Part shown: positions 45,283-53,860 of the stretch, one piece after another
Layout: each line of letters begins with the position of its first letter
Numbering within the stretch: the stretch's first letter is position 1
Assembly: GCA_002325375.1 (NCBI GenBank)
Contig: DCRZ01000006.1
Location: 498,016 to 562,015 of the forward strand
Length of the DNA: 64,000 nucleotides
Direction: 5' to 3'
DNA from: Rhodospirillaceae bacterium UBA1479
GTDB taxonomy: Bacteria > Pseudomonadota > Alphaproteobacteria > Rhodospirillales > Casp-alpha2
Position numbers and translations under genes: made by a program
Notes under the pieces: generated by a model
The model's database searches: none
What the model was told of the DNA's origin: nothing
What the model saw: the letters and a program-made list of their open reading frames with translations, nothing else

Positions 45283-46983
45283 ATGCGGGACGCCGCCGTC
45301 GCCCAAGCGCCCCGGATCACGCCCAAGGTCAGCAGCGAAGACTGGATCATGCGCGCGGTGCTGGTCGGCATCGCGCTGTATCTGACCGTCTCGATCCTGC
45401 TGCCGCTTTACGCGATCCTGTCGAAAAGCTTCAAGAACGCCGACGGCCTGTTCGTCGGCCTGGCCAACTACGTCAATTTTTTCTCGACCCCGGCCCTGTT
45501 CTGGTCGATCGAGAACAGCCTGACGGTGACGCTGATCTGCTGCGTCATCGTGGTCACCCTGGCCTTCATCTATGCCTATGCCCTGACCCGCACCTGCATC
45601 CCGTTCAAGTCCCTGTTCAAGGGCGTGGCGCTGCTGCCGATCCTCATGCCGTCGCTGCTGCCGGCGATCGCCCTGGTCTATCTGTTCGGCAATCAGGGCA
45701 TCATCAAGGACTGGCTGTTCGGCTATGAAATCTACGGCCCCATCGGCATCGTCATGGGCGAATGCTTCTACGTGTTCCCTCATGTGCTGACGATCATGCT
45801 GATCGCCATGGCCAATTCGGACGCGCGGCTGTACGAGGCGTCGGACGCGCTCGGCGCCTCCAAGATCAAGACCTTCTTCACGGTGACCCTGCCCAGCGTG
45901 CGCTACGGCCTGGTCTCGGCCTTCTTCGTCTGCTTCACCCTGGTCATCACCGACTTCGGCGTGCCCAAGGTGGTCGGCGGCAAGTACAACGTGCTGGCGA
46001 CCGACATCTACAAACAGGTGGTCGGGCGCCAGGATTTCGAAATGGGGGCGGTCGTCTCCATGGTGCTGCTGTTGCCGGCCCTGTTCGCCTTCGCCGCCGA
46101 CCGCATCGTGCAGCGCCGCCAGGTCGCCCTGCTGTCGGCCCGCGCGGTGCCGTATCAGCCCAAGAAGAACCGCGTGGTCGATACGGCCATGCTGGCCTTC
46201 TGCTGCCTGATCGGCCTGATCCTGGTGTCGATCCTGGGCATGGCCTGCTTCGCCTCCTTCGCCAAGTTCTGGCCCTATGACCTGAGCCTGTCGCTCAAGC
46301 ATTACAACTTCGACCTGATGGACGGCGGCAGTTGGAACGCCTATTGGAATTCCATCGAACTGGCGGCCTGGACGGCGGTGATCGGCACGGCGATGGTGTT
46401 CACCGGCGCTTATCTGGTCGAAAAAAGCAAAGGCTTCCATTCCGGCCGCGCCGCCATGCAGCTTCTGTGCATGATCCCAATGGCGGTGCCGGGCCTGGTG
46501 CTGGGGCTGGCCTATGTGTTTTTCTTCAACGCGCCGAACAATCCGTTGGGCTTTCTCTACCACACCATGCCGATCCTGGTGATCTGCACGGTCACCCATT
46601 TCTATACGGTCGCGCACCTCACGGCGGCGACGGCGCTGAAGCAGCTGGACGGCGAATTCGAAAGCGTGTCGCAGTCGCTCAAGGTGCCGTTCTACAAGAC
46701 CTTCTTCCGCATCACCGTGCCCGTGTGCATGCCGGCGATCCTGGACATTTCCATGTACCTGTTCGTCAACGCCATGACGACGGTGTCGGCGGTGGTGTTC
46801 CTCTATTCGCCGGACACGGCCCTGGCGTCGGTCGCGATTCTCAACATGGACGACGCCGGCGACGTGGCGCCCGCCGCCGCCATGGGCATGATGATCGTCG
46901 GCACGGCGGCGGCGGTTCGGCTGGTGCATGCGGGGCTCACTCGGGGTATTCTCGCGCGCACCCAGGCGTGGCGGAAACGCTGA
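45283..46983 (+). CDS. phnU2: 2-aminoethylphosphonate ABC transporter permease, fused two-domain (PhnU2-like)
   Basis: A 566-residue inner-membrane permease with two homologous halves and about 12 hydrophobic helices, so one chain forms both permease subunits. Each half has an EAA-type loop: EASDALGASKIKTFFTVTLP and LDGEFESVSQSLKVPFYKTFF. This size and two-in-one layout matches the AEP permease family. It is not followed directly by the transaminase: promoter S3 lies between. Confidence 0.85.
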   Translation: MRDAAVAQAPRITPKVSSEDWIMRAVLVGIALYLTVSILLPLYAILSKSFKNADGLFVGLANYVNFFSTPALFWSIENSLTVTLICCVIVVTLAFIYAYALTRTCIPFKSLFKGVALLPILMPSLLPAIALVYLFGNQGIIKDWLFGYEIYGPIGIVMGECFYVFPHVLTIMLIAMANSDARLYEASDALGASKIKTFFTVTLPSVRYGLVSAFFVCFTLVITDFGVPKVVGGKYNVLATDIYKQVVGRQDFEMGAVVSMVLLLPALFAFAADRIVQRRQVALLSARAVPYQPKKNRVVDTAMLAFCCLIGLILVSILGMACFASFAKFWPYDLSLSLKHYNFDLMDGGSWNAYWNSIELAAWTAVIGTAMVFTGAYLVEKSKGFHSGRAAMQLLCMIPMAVPGLVLGLAYVFFFNAPNNPLGFLYHTMPILVICTVTHFYTVAHLTAATALKQLDGEFESVSQSLKVPFYKTFFRITVPVCMPAILDISMYLFVNAMTTVSAVVFLYSPDTALASVAILNMDDAGDVAPAAAMGMMIVGTAAAVRLVHAGLTRGILARTQAWRKR

Positions 46984-47009
46984 GCGGCAAAACCCGCCCG
47001 CGCCGCCGC

Positions 47010-47076
47010 ATAGCCCTGGTCTATGGATGATATCCGAATTAACGATTTGACGAATTGACCCATCCCGCCCGAAACT
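47010..47076 (+). promoter_or_regulatory. Predicted LysR-regulated promoter S3 of the phnW operon
   Basis: ATAG (47010-47013), seven bases, CTAT (47021-47024), the half-site TAT (47031-47033), CGATTTGAC ending at 47051 and GAAACT (47071-47076) as -10. Together the first two boxes read CATAG-N7-CTATG, a perfect dyad. Confidence 0.8.
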
Positions 47077-47141
47077 CCGCGCGACCGGCTGCCCGAACGG
47101 CCCGGCCGCGGCCCTAATGACAAAGTTGGAAAGGCCCAACC

Positions 47142-48275
47142 ATGACGTTGACCCCCGGTGATCCCCTTCTTCTCACGCCCGGCCCCCTGACCACCGCCGC
47201 CGAAACCCGCGACGCCATGCGCCATGACTGGGGCTCGCGCGATCAGGCCTTCATCGACGCCAACGCCGCCGTGCGCCGCAAGCTGCTGGAAATCGCCAAT
47301 GCGGCCGCGACCCACGTCTGCGTGCCCTTGCAGGGCTCCGGCACCTTCGTGGTCGAAGCGGCGCTCTGCACCCTGATCCCCAAGACCGGCAAGGCGCTGA
47401 TCCTGGTCAACGGCGCCTACGGCAAGCGCATGGGCAAGATTTTGGAATACGCCGGCCGCGCGTTCGAGATTTCCGAAACCGCCGAGGACGTGCCGCCGGA
47501 CGCGGCGGCCCTGGCCGCCAAACTGGCCGCCGATGCCGCCATCACCCATGTCCTGGTCGTTCATTGCGAAACGACCTCGGGCATTCTCAACCCCATCGCC
47601 GACATCGCCCATGTGGTGAAGGACGCGGGGCGGTCCCTGATCATCGACGCCATGAGCGCCTTCGGCGCCATCGAACTGGACCTCGCCAAGGTGCCCTTCG
47701 ATGCCGTCATGGCGTCGTCCAACAAATGCCTGGAAGGCGTGCCCGGCATGGGCTTCGCCCTGATCCGCAAGACCGTGCTGGAAGGCTGCGCCGGCAATTC
47801 CCATTCCCTGGCCCTCGACCTCTACGACCAGTGGCAGGCGATGGAGGCCAACGGCCAGTGGCGCTTCACGCCGCCGACCCATGTCATCTTCGCCTTCGCC
47901 AAGGCCATCGAGCAGTTCGAGGCCGAGGGCGGCCAGCCGGGGCGCTTCAAGCGCTATTCCAATAACTGCAAGGTTTTGATCGACGGCATGGCGGAGCTGG
48001 GATTCCAGACCCTGCTGCCCCAGGGCCTGCAGGCGCCGATCATCGTCACCTTCCACATGCCGTCGGACCCGGCCTTCGATTTCCAGGTGTTCTACGACAA
48101 GGTGAAGGATCGGGGCTTCGTGCTCTATCCCGGCAAGCTGACGGTGGCGCCCAGCTTCCGCGTCGGCTGCATCGGCCATCTGGGGGCGGCTGAGATGAAG
48201 GCGGCGCTCAAGGCCATGTCGGACGTGCTGGCCGAAATGGGCGTCAAGACCGGCGCCCCCCAGGCCGCCGAATAG
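47142..48275 (+). CDS. phnW: 2-aminoethylphosphonate--pyruvate transaminase
   Basis: A 377-residue PLP transaminase that converts 2-AEP and pyruvate to phosphonoacetaldehyde and alanine. The N-terminal LLLTPGPLTT, the ETTSGILNPI segment and the PLP-binding lysine Lys195 in SSNKCLEGVPGMGF are characteristic, the lysine being almost exactly where it is in the Salmonella enzyme. It starts the operon after promoter S3 and is followed after nine bases by the FAD oxidoreductase. Confidence 0.95.
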   Translation: MTLTPGDPLLLTPGPLTTAAETRDAMRHDWGSRDQAFIDANAAVRRKLLEIANAAATHVCVPLQGSGTFVVEAALCTLIPKTGKALILVNGAYGKRMGKILEYAGRAFEISETAEDVPPDAAALAAKLAADAAITHVLVVHCETTSGILNPIADIAHVVKDAGRSLIIDAMSAFGAIELDLAKVPFDAVMASSNKCLEGVPGMGFALIRKTVLEGCAGNSHSLALDLYDQWQAMEANGQWRFTPPTHVIFAFAKAIEQFEAEGGQPGRFKRYSNNCKVLIDGMAELGFQTLLPQGLQAPIIVTFHMPSDPAFDFQVFYDKVKDRGFVLYPGKLTVAPSFRVGCIGHLGAAEMKAALKAMSDVLAEMGVKTGAPQAAE

Positions 48276-48284
48276 GCCGCAATC

Positions 48285-50738
48285 GTGACCGACGCCGCCA
48301 AGACGCCGCCCGCGACCGCCGGGGTCGTCGTCATCGGCGGCGGCGTCATCGGCTGTTCCATTGCCTATCACCTGACCAAGATCAGCATCACCGACGTGGT
48401 GCTGCTGGAGCGGCGCAAGCTGACCTCCGGCACCACCTGGCACGCGGCGGGGCTGATCGGCCAGCTGCGCGGCAGCGCCAACATGACGCGGCTGGCCAAA
48501 TACACGGCGGAACTGTACCGCGAGTTGGAGGGCGAGACCGGCCAGGCCACGGGCCTGAAGCAGAACGGGTCCATCTCCGTCGCCCTCCACGAAGGACGCA
48601 TGGAGGAATTCCGCCGCAACGCCTCCATGGCCAAGGTGTTCGGCCTGCAGGTCGACATCATTACCCCGGAAGAGGTCAGGGAACGCCATCCCCTGGTGGA
48701 AACCGGCGACGTGCTGGGCGGCACCTGGATTCCCTCGGACGGCCAGGGCAACCCGGCCGACATCACCCTGGCACTCGCCAAGGGCGCGCGCATGGGTGGG
48801 GCGCGTTTGTTCGAGGACACCAAGGTCACCGGGATCATCGTCGAGAACGGCCGCGCCGCCGGCGTGCGGACAGCGGCGGGCGAGGTGCGCGCCCGCTGGG
48901 TCGTCCTGGCCACGGGCATGTGGGGCCGCGACATGGCGGCTAAGGTCGGCGTGACCCTGCCGTTGCATGCCTGTGAGCATTTCTACATCGTCACCGAACC
49001 CTTCGACGGCATGACGCCGGATCTGCCGGTGCTGCGGGTCTACGACGAATGCGCCTACTACAAGGAAGACGCCGGCAAGATGCTGATCGGGGCGTTCGAG
49101 CCCAAGGCCAAGCCCTGGGGCATGGACGGCATCCCGGACGATTTCGAGTTCGACCAGTTGCCCGACGACTTCGATCATTTCGAGCCGATTTTGGAAGCCG
49201 CCATGGCGCGCCTGCCGGCGCTGGAGAACGCGGGCATCCAGACCTTCTTCAACGGCCCGGAAAGTTTCACGCCGGACGTGCGCTACAACCTGGGTCCCGC
49301 ACCGGGGCTGGACGGGCTGATGGTCGCGGCGGGACTCAACTCCATCGGCATTCAGTCGGCGGGCGGCATCGGCCGCGTCGTCGCCGACTGGATCAAGTCG
49401 GGCCATGCCCCCATGGACCTGTGGGAAGTGGACGTCCGCCGCCAGATGCCGTTCCAGGCCAACCGCGCCTATTTGCGCGACCGGGTTTCGGAAAGCCTGG
49501 GCTTGCTCTACGCCACCCATTGGCCGTTTCAGCAGTATACGACGGGGCGAGGCTTGCGCCGCTCGCCGCTTCACGAACAGCTGAAGGCCGCCAACGCCTG
49601 CTTCGGCGAAAGTGCGGGGTGGGAGCGCGCCAACTGGTTCGCGCCGGAAGGGACCGAACCCAAATACGAATACAGCTACGGCCGCCAGAACTGGTTCGAT
49701 CATTCGGCGGCGGAGCATCGCGCGGCGCGGGAAGGCGTCGCCCTGTTCGATCTCACCACCTTCGCCAAGTTCCGGGTCGAGGGCGCGGACGCGGCCCCGG
49801 TCCTGGGCCGGGTGTCGGCCAATCATGTCGCGGGCGATGCGGGCCGCGCCGTCTATACCCAATGGCTGAACGACCGCGGCGGGATCGAGGCCGATTTGAC
49901 CGTGACGCGGCTGGCCGAGGATGCCTTTCTGGTCGTTACCTCCGGCGCCTGTCAGGTGCGTGATTTCCATTGGCTCAAGGGCCATGTGCAGGATCATGAG
50001 CGCTGCACCGTCACCGACGTGACCTCGGGCCATGCGGTGATTGGCATCGCCGGTCCCAAATCCCGTGATCTGTTGGCGGTGCTGACGCCGGAAAACCTTG
50101 CCAACGACGCCTTTCCTTTCGGCGCCAGCCGCGAGGTCGAGTTCGCGATGGCGATGGCGCGGATGACCCGCATTTCCTATGCGGGCGAATTGGGCTGGGA
50201 AATCATGGTGCCGACGGAATTCGCGGCCCATGCCTATGAGGCCGTCGTCGCGGCGGGCCGGGACTTCGGCATGGTCCATGCCGGCATGCACGCCATGAAC
50301 TCCTTGCGCATCGAAAAGGCCTACCGCCATTGGGGCCACGACATTTCCGACGAAGACACGGTGCTGGAAGCCGGGCTCGGCTTCGCCGTCGCCTGGGACA
50401 AGCCCGGCGGCTTCATCGGCCGGGAGGCATTGCTGACGCAGCGCGAGGCCGGGATCACGCGCCGCCTGCTGCAGTTCCTGGTCACGGACCCCGAACCGCT
50501 GCTCTACCACAACGAGCCGATCTGGCGGGACGGCGCGATCGTCGGCAAGGTCACGTCGGGCATGTACGGCCATACCCTGGGGGGTGCGGTCGGCATGGGC
50601 TATGTGGCTGTGCCGGACGGCGGCGTGGCCGGGATCGACGGCCATGCCTACGAGATCGAGATCGCCGGCGTGCGCTATCCGGCCCGGGCCTCGCTCAAAC
50701 CCCTTTACGATCCCGCGTCGTCCCGCCTGCGCGGCTGA
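48285..50738 (+). CDS. FAD-dependent amine dehydrogenase with GcvT-like C-terminus (dimethylglycine/sarcosine dehydrogenase family)
   Basis: An 817-residue two-module enzyme. Residues 1-400 form a DAAO-type FAD domain: VVVIGGGVIGCSIAYHL near 13-29 and SGTTWHAAGLIGQLR with His53 at the position of the covalent FAD link in dimethylglycine dehydrogenase. Residues about 420-817 are a GcvT-like folate-binding half (YGRQNWFD, HAVIGIAGPKSR, SYAGELGWEIMVP). Such enzymes demethylate N-methyl amines and pass the one-carbon unit to tetrahydrofolate. The start is GTG, nine bases after phnW. The operon suggests N-methylated 2-AEP as substrate, which is inference. Confidence 0.85.
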   Translation: MTDAAKTPPATAGVVVIGGGVIGCSIAYHLTKISITDVVLLERRKLTSGTTWHAAGLIGQLRGSANMTRLAKYTAELYRELEGETGQATGLKQNGSISVALHEGRMEEFRRNASMAKVFGLQVDIITPEEVRERHPLVETGDVLGGTWIPSDGQGNPADITLALAKGARMGGARLFEDTKVTGIIVENGRAAGVRTAAGEVRARWVVLATGMWGRDMAAKVGVTLPLHACEHFYIVTEPFDGMTPDLPVLRVYDECAYYKEDAGKMLIGAFEPKAKPWGMDGIPDDFEFDQLPDDFDHFEPILEAAMARLPALENAGIQTFFNGPESFTPDVRYNLGPAPGLDGLMVAAGLNSIGIQSAGGIGRVVADWIKSGHAPMDLWEVDVRRQMPFQANRAYLRDRVSESLGLLYATHWPFQQYTTGRGLRRSPLHEQLKAANACFGESAGWERANWFAPEGTEPKYEYSYGRQNWFDHSAAEHRAAREGVALFDLTTFAKFRVEGADAAPVLGRVSANHVAGDAGRAVYTQWLNDRGGIEADLTVTRLAEDAFLVVTSGACQVRDFHWLKGHVQDHERCTVTDVTSGHAVIGIAGPKSRDLLAVLTPENLANDAFPFGASREVEFAMAMARMTRISYAGELGWEIMVPTEFAAHAYEAVVAAGRDFGMVHAGMHAMNSLRIEKAYRHWGHDISDEDTVLEAGLGFAVAWDKPGGFIGREALLTQREAGITRRLLQFLVTDPEPLLYHNEPIWRDGAIVGKVTSGMYGHTLGGAVGMGYVAVPDGGVAGIDGHAYEIEIAGVRYPARASLKPLYDPASSRLRG

Positions 50739-50799
50739 TTCCCCCGTTAATCCGCACCGATTGCTGCCCGATCCGGTCCCGGACCGGGGGCGTCGTCAT

Positions 50800-50865
50800 A
50801 TTGATTTAACCTATCAATCACATAGCTATTAGCGATTTGACATATCCTTGGCCGGTCACGAGAAT
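50800..50865 (+). promoter_or_regulatory. Predicted LysR-regulated promoter S4 of the phnA-phnY operon
   Basis: ATTG (50800-50803), seven bases, CTAT (50811-50814), ATAG half-site (50822-50825), CGATTTGAC ending at 50841 and GAGAAT (50860-50865) as -10. Spacing from box to TTGAC equals that in S1 to S3. The start of phnA is 57 bp past the -10. Confidence 0.8.
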
Positions 50866-50921
50866 TCCCGAAACCCAGACACGGTCCCGCGTGCCGGACG
50901 ATTTCAAAGGTGAGCAGCATC

Positions 50922-52193
50922 ATGGATCAGACCCCATCCCATCCCCAGAGCGTTTCCGTCAACGGCCGCACCTATGCCTGGCCCAGCCAGCCCCTGGTGG
51001 TGGTCTGTATCGACGGATCGGAGCCGGATTACATCGAACAGGCCATCGCCGGCGGCCATATGCCGTTCCTGGAAAAGGCGCTGAAGGGCGGGTCCGACCT
51101 GCGCGCCGACTGCGTGGTGCCCAGCTTCACCAACCCCAACAACCTGTCGATCGTCACCGGCGTGCCGCCCAAGGTGCACGGCATTTCCGGCAACTTCTTC
51201 CTGGACCCGGACACGGGCGAGGAAGTGATGATGAACGACCCCAAATTCCTGCGCACGGACACCATCTTCAAGGCCTTCCATGACGCCGGCGCCAAGGTCG
51301 CCATCGTCACCGCCAAGGACAAGCTGCGCCGCCTGCTGGGCCATGGCCTCGACTTTACCTCGGGTCGCGCCGTCGCGTTTTCGTCGGAAAAGGCGGATGA
51401 AACGACCCTGGCCGAGAACGGCATCGCCGACGCCCAGGCCCTGGTCGGCCGGCCGATCCCCGACGTCTATTCGGCGGACCTGTCCGAGTTCATCTTCGAT
51501 GCGGGCGTCAAGCTGATGGAAACCATGCGCCCCGACGTCATGTACCTGTCGACCACCGACTACATCCAGCACAAGCATGCCCCCGGCACGCCGGTCGCCA
51601 ACGCCTTCTACGCCATGATGGACGGCTATTGGGCCAAGCTGGATGCGCTGGGCGCCGTGCTGGCGATGACCGCCGACCACGGCATGAACGCCAAGTTCGG
51701 TGCCGACGGCCAGCCCGACGTGATCTATTTGCAGGAAGTGCTCGACGGCATCCTGGGGGCGGGCAAGGCGCGGGTGATCCTGCCGATCACCGACCCCTAT
51801 GTCGTGCACCACGGGGCCTTGGGCTCCTTCGCCACCGTCTACCTGCCGCCGGACGCGGATACATCCGCCGTCATCTCCAAGCTGGCCGCGGTTTCCGGCG
51901 TGCAGAAGGTCTACGACAAGAAACACGGCTGCGCCGAATTCGAACTGCCGGAAGACCGCCTGGGCGACCTGATCGTGGTGTCCGACAAAGCCAAGGTATT
52001 GGGCACCTCGTCCGACCGCCATGACCTCAGCCAGTTGAAGGAGCCCCTGCGCTCCCACGGCGGGGTGACGGAACAGAAAGTGCCCCTGATCGTGACCCGC
52101 ACGGCCTCCATCGACAGCGGCCGGCGGCTTCGCAACTTCGACATTTTCGACGTGGCGCTCAACCACACGGCGCTCGCCCGGAACGCTGCCTGA
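50922..52193 (+). CDS. phnA: Phosphonoacetate hydrolase
   Basis: A 423-residue enzyme of the alkaline-phosphatase superfamily that splits phosphonoacetate to acetate and phosphate. Metal and catalytic residues are visible: CIDGSEPDYI, the catalytic Thr in VPSFTNPNN, TTDYIQHKH, MTADHGMN and SHGGVTEQ. AAAGGTGAG stands before ATG 50922; a GTG at 50910 in frame is less likely. It is the first gene after S4; phnY follows 52 bases later. The two carry out the last two steps of the 2-AEP route. Confidence 0.95.
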   Translation: MDQTPSHPQSVSVNGRTYAWPSQPLVVVCIDGSEPDYIEQAIAGGHMPFLEKALKGGSDLRADCVVPSFTNPNNLSIVTGVPPKVHGISGNFFLDPDTGEEVMMNDPKFLRTDTIFKAFHDAGAKVAIVTAKDKLRRLLGHGLDFTSGRAVAFSSEKADETTLAENGIADAQALVGRPIPDVYSADLSEFIFDAGVKLMETMRPDVMYLSTTDYIQHKHAPGTPVANAFYAMMDGYWAKLDALGAVLAMTADHGMNAKFGADGQPDVIYLQEVLDGILGAGKARVILPITDPYVVHHGALGSFATVYLPPDADTSAVISKLAAVSGVQKVYDKKHGCAEFELPEDRLGDLIVVSDKAKVLGTSSDRHDLSQLKEPLRSHGGVTEQKVPLIVTRTASIDSGRRLRNFDIFDVALNHTALARNAA

Positions 52194-52245
52194 ACACCGC
52201 AGAATTAAACAACACCCCAGCAGGGGACGTTTGGAGGATTAATCC

Positions 52246-53697
52246 ATGGACAGTGCCGCTCTCAAAAACGAAGTGATCCACGAAAAGCTCCGCCTTGTCG
52301 GAGACAGCGGCGTGCGCGACGAGCGCATCGAGGTCATGAACCCTTACACCAACAAGGTCGTCGGCACGGTGCCGAAGGCGTCGGTTGCCGACGTCAAGAA
52401 GGCGTTCAAGACGGCTGCTGAATACAAGCCGACCCTGACCCGGCACGAGCGCGCGGAAATCCTCAAGAAGACCGGCGAAATCCTCTATTCCCGCCGCGAT
52501 CAGGTGTCCGACCTGATCACCGCCGAATGCGGCCTGTCGAAAAAGGATTCGATGTACGAGGCCGGACGCTCCAACAGCGTGTTCAACTTGTCCGCCGCCC
52601 TGACCCTGATGGACGACGGCGAGGTGTTTTCCTGCGACGTCTCGCCCTCGGGCCCGAAGCGCAAGATCTTCACCACGCGTCAGCCGCTGCGGGCGATCAG
52701 CGCCATCACGCCGTTCAACCATCCACTCAACCAGGTTGCGCACAAGATCGCGCCCTCGGTCGCGACCAACAACTGCATGGTCCTGAAGCCGACGGAGAAG
52801 ACGCCGCTGACGGCGCTGCTGCTGGCCGATGTCCTTTATGAAGCGGGCCTACCGCCGGAAATGTTCCAGGTCATCACCGGCGACCCGGCCGAGATCGCCG
52901 ACGAGATGATCACCAACGAACATGCCGATCTGGTGACCTTCACCGGCGGTGTCGCGGTCGGCAAGTACATCGCCGACCACGCGGGCTATCGCCGCATGGT
53001 GCTGGAACTGGGCGGCAATGACCCCCTGATCGTCATGGAGGACGCCGACCTGGAAAAAGCCGCGACCCTGGCCGTCGCGGGGGCGACCAAGAACTCGGGT
53101 CAGCGCTGCACGGCGGTGAAGCGCATCCTGGTGGTCGACGCGGTCGCCGACGAATTCGTTAAGATCGCCCTGGAAAAGGTCAAGGCCATCAAGTACGGCG
53201 ACCCCATGGACCCGGACACGGACGTCGGCACGGTGATCGACGAAAAGGCCGCCATGCAGTTCGAACGCCGGGTCAACGACGCCGTCGCCAAGGGGGCCGA
53301 GCTTCTGTACGGCAACAAGCGGGACGGTGCCCTCTATTCGCCGACCCTGGTCGACCGCGTGCCCTTCGATTGCGAACTGGTGCGCGAGGAAACCTTCGGC
53401 CCCGTGGTGCCGATCATCCGCTGCCCCAACGACATCGCCGAGGTCATCAAGATCTCCAACTCCACCGCCTTCGGCCTGTCGTCCGGCGTGTGCACCAACA
53501 ACATGGAATACATCACCCGCTTCATCGACGATCTGGTCGTCGGCACGGTCAACGTCTGGGAGGTTCCCGGTTTCCGCATCGAAATGTCGCCCTTCGGCGG
53601 CATCAAGGATTCGGGCCTGGGCTACAAGGAAGGCGTGATCGAGGCGATGAAGAGCTTCACCAACGTGAAGACCTTCTCCATGCCCTGGCTCAGCTGA
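52246..53697 (+). CDS. phnY: Phosphonoacetaldehyde dehydrogenase
   Basis: A 483-residue NAD-dependent aldehyde dehydrogenase that oxidises phosphonoacetaldehyde to phosphonoacetate. TPFNHPLNQVAHKIAP, LELGGNDPLIVMED and NSGQRCTAVKRI with catalytic Cys288 match the PhnY family. GGAGG lies eight bases before the ATG. It joins with phnW and phnA in the PhnW-PhnY-PhnA pathway. Confidence 0.95.
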   Translation: MDSAALKNEVIHEKLRLVGDSGVRDERIEVMNPYTNKVVGTVPKASVADVKKAFKTAAEYKPTLTRHERAEILKKTGEILYSRRDQVSDLITAECGLSKKDSMYEAGRSNSVFNLSAALTLMDDGEVFSCDVSPSGPKRKIFTTRQPLRAISAITPFNHPLNQVAHKIAPSVATNNCMVLKPTEKTPLTALLLADVLYEAGLPPEMFQVITGDPAEIADEMITNEHADLVTFTGGVAVGKYIADHAGYRRMVLELGGNDPLIVMEDADLEKAATLAVAGATKNSGQRCTAVKRILVVDAVADEFVKIALEKVKAIKYGDPMDPDTDVGTVIDEKAAMQFERRVNDAVAKGAELLYGNKRDGALYSPTLVDRVPFDCELVREETFGPVVPIIRCPNDIAEVIKISNSTAFGLSSGVCTNNMEYITRFIDDLVVGTVNVWEVPGFRIEMSPFGGIKDSGLGYKEGVIEAMKSFTNVKTFSMPWLS

Positions 53698-53860
53698 TAG
53701 ACGTTTCCTCAAGGTCATCCGATTGTAAGGGGCGGGTTTTCGGACTATAAGCGCACTCAGTGCGTCTATTGAGGGGTGGGCGAGTATTACGGCGGCCGCC
53801 GGGCGAAGAGTCCGTCCGCGGTCCCGGTTGTGAAACCTGCACCGGAAAGCGCGAAGGCAC

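Noticed and set aside
50773..50787. Palindrome CCGGTCCCGGACCGG after the oxidoreductase gene as terminator
   Set aside because: The loop would be too small for full pairing and no T-run follows; it may only add weak structure.
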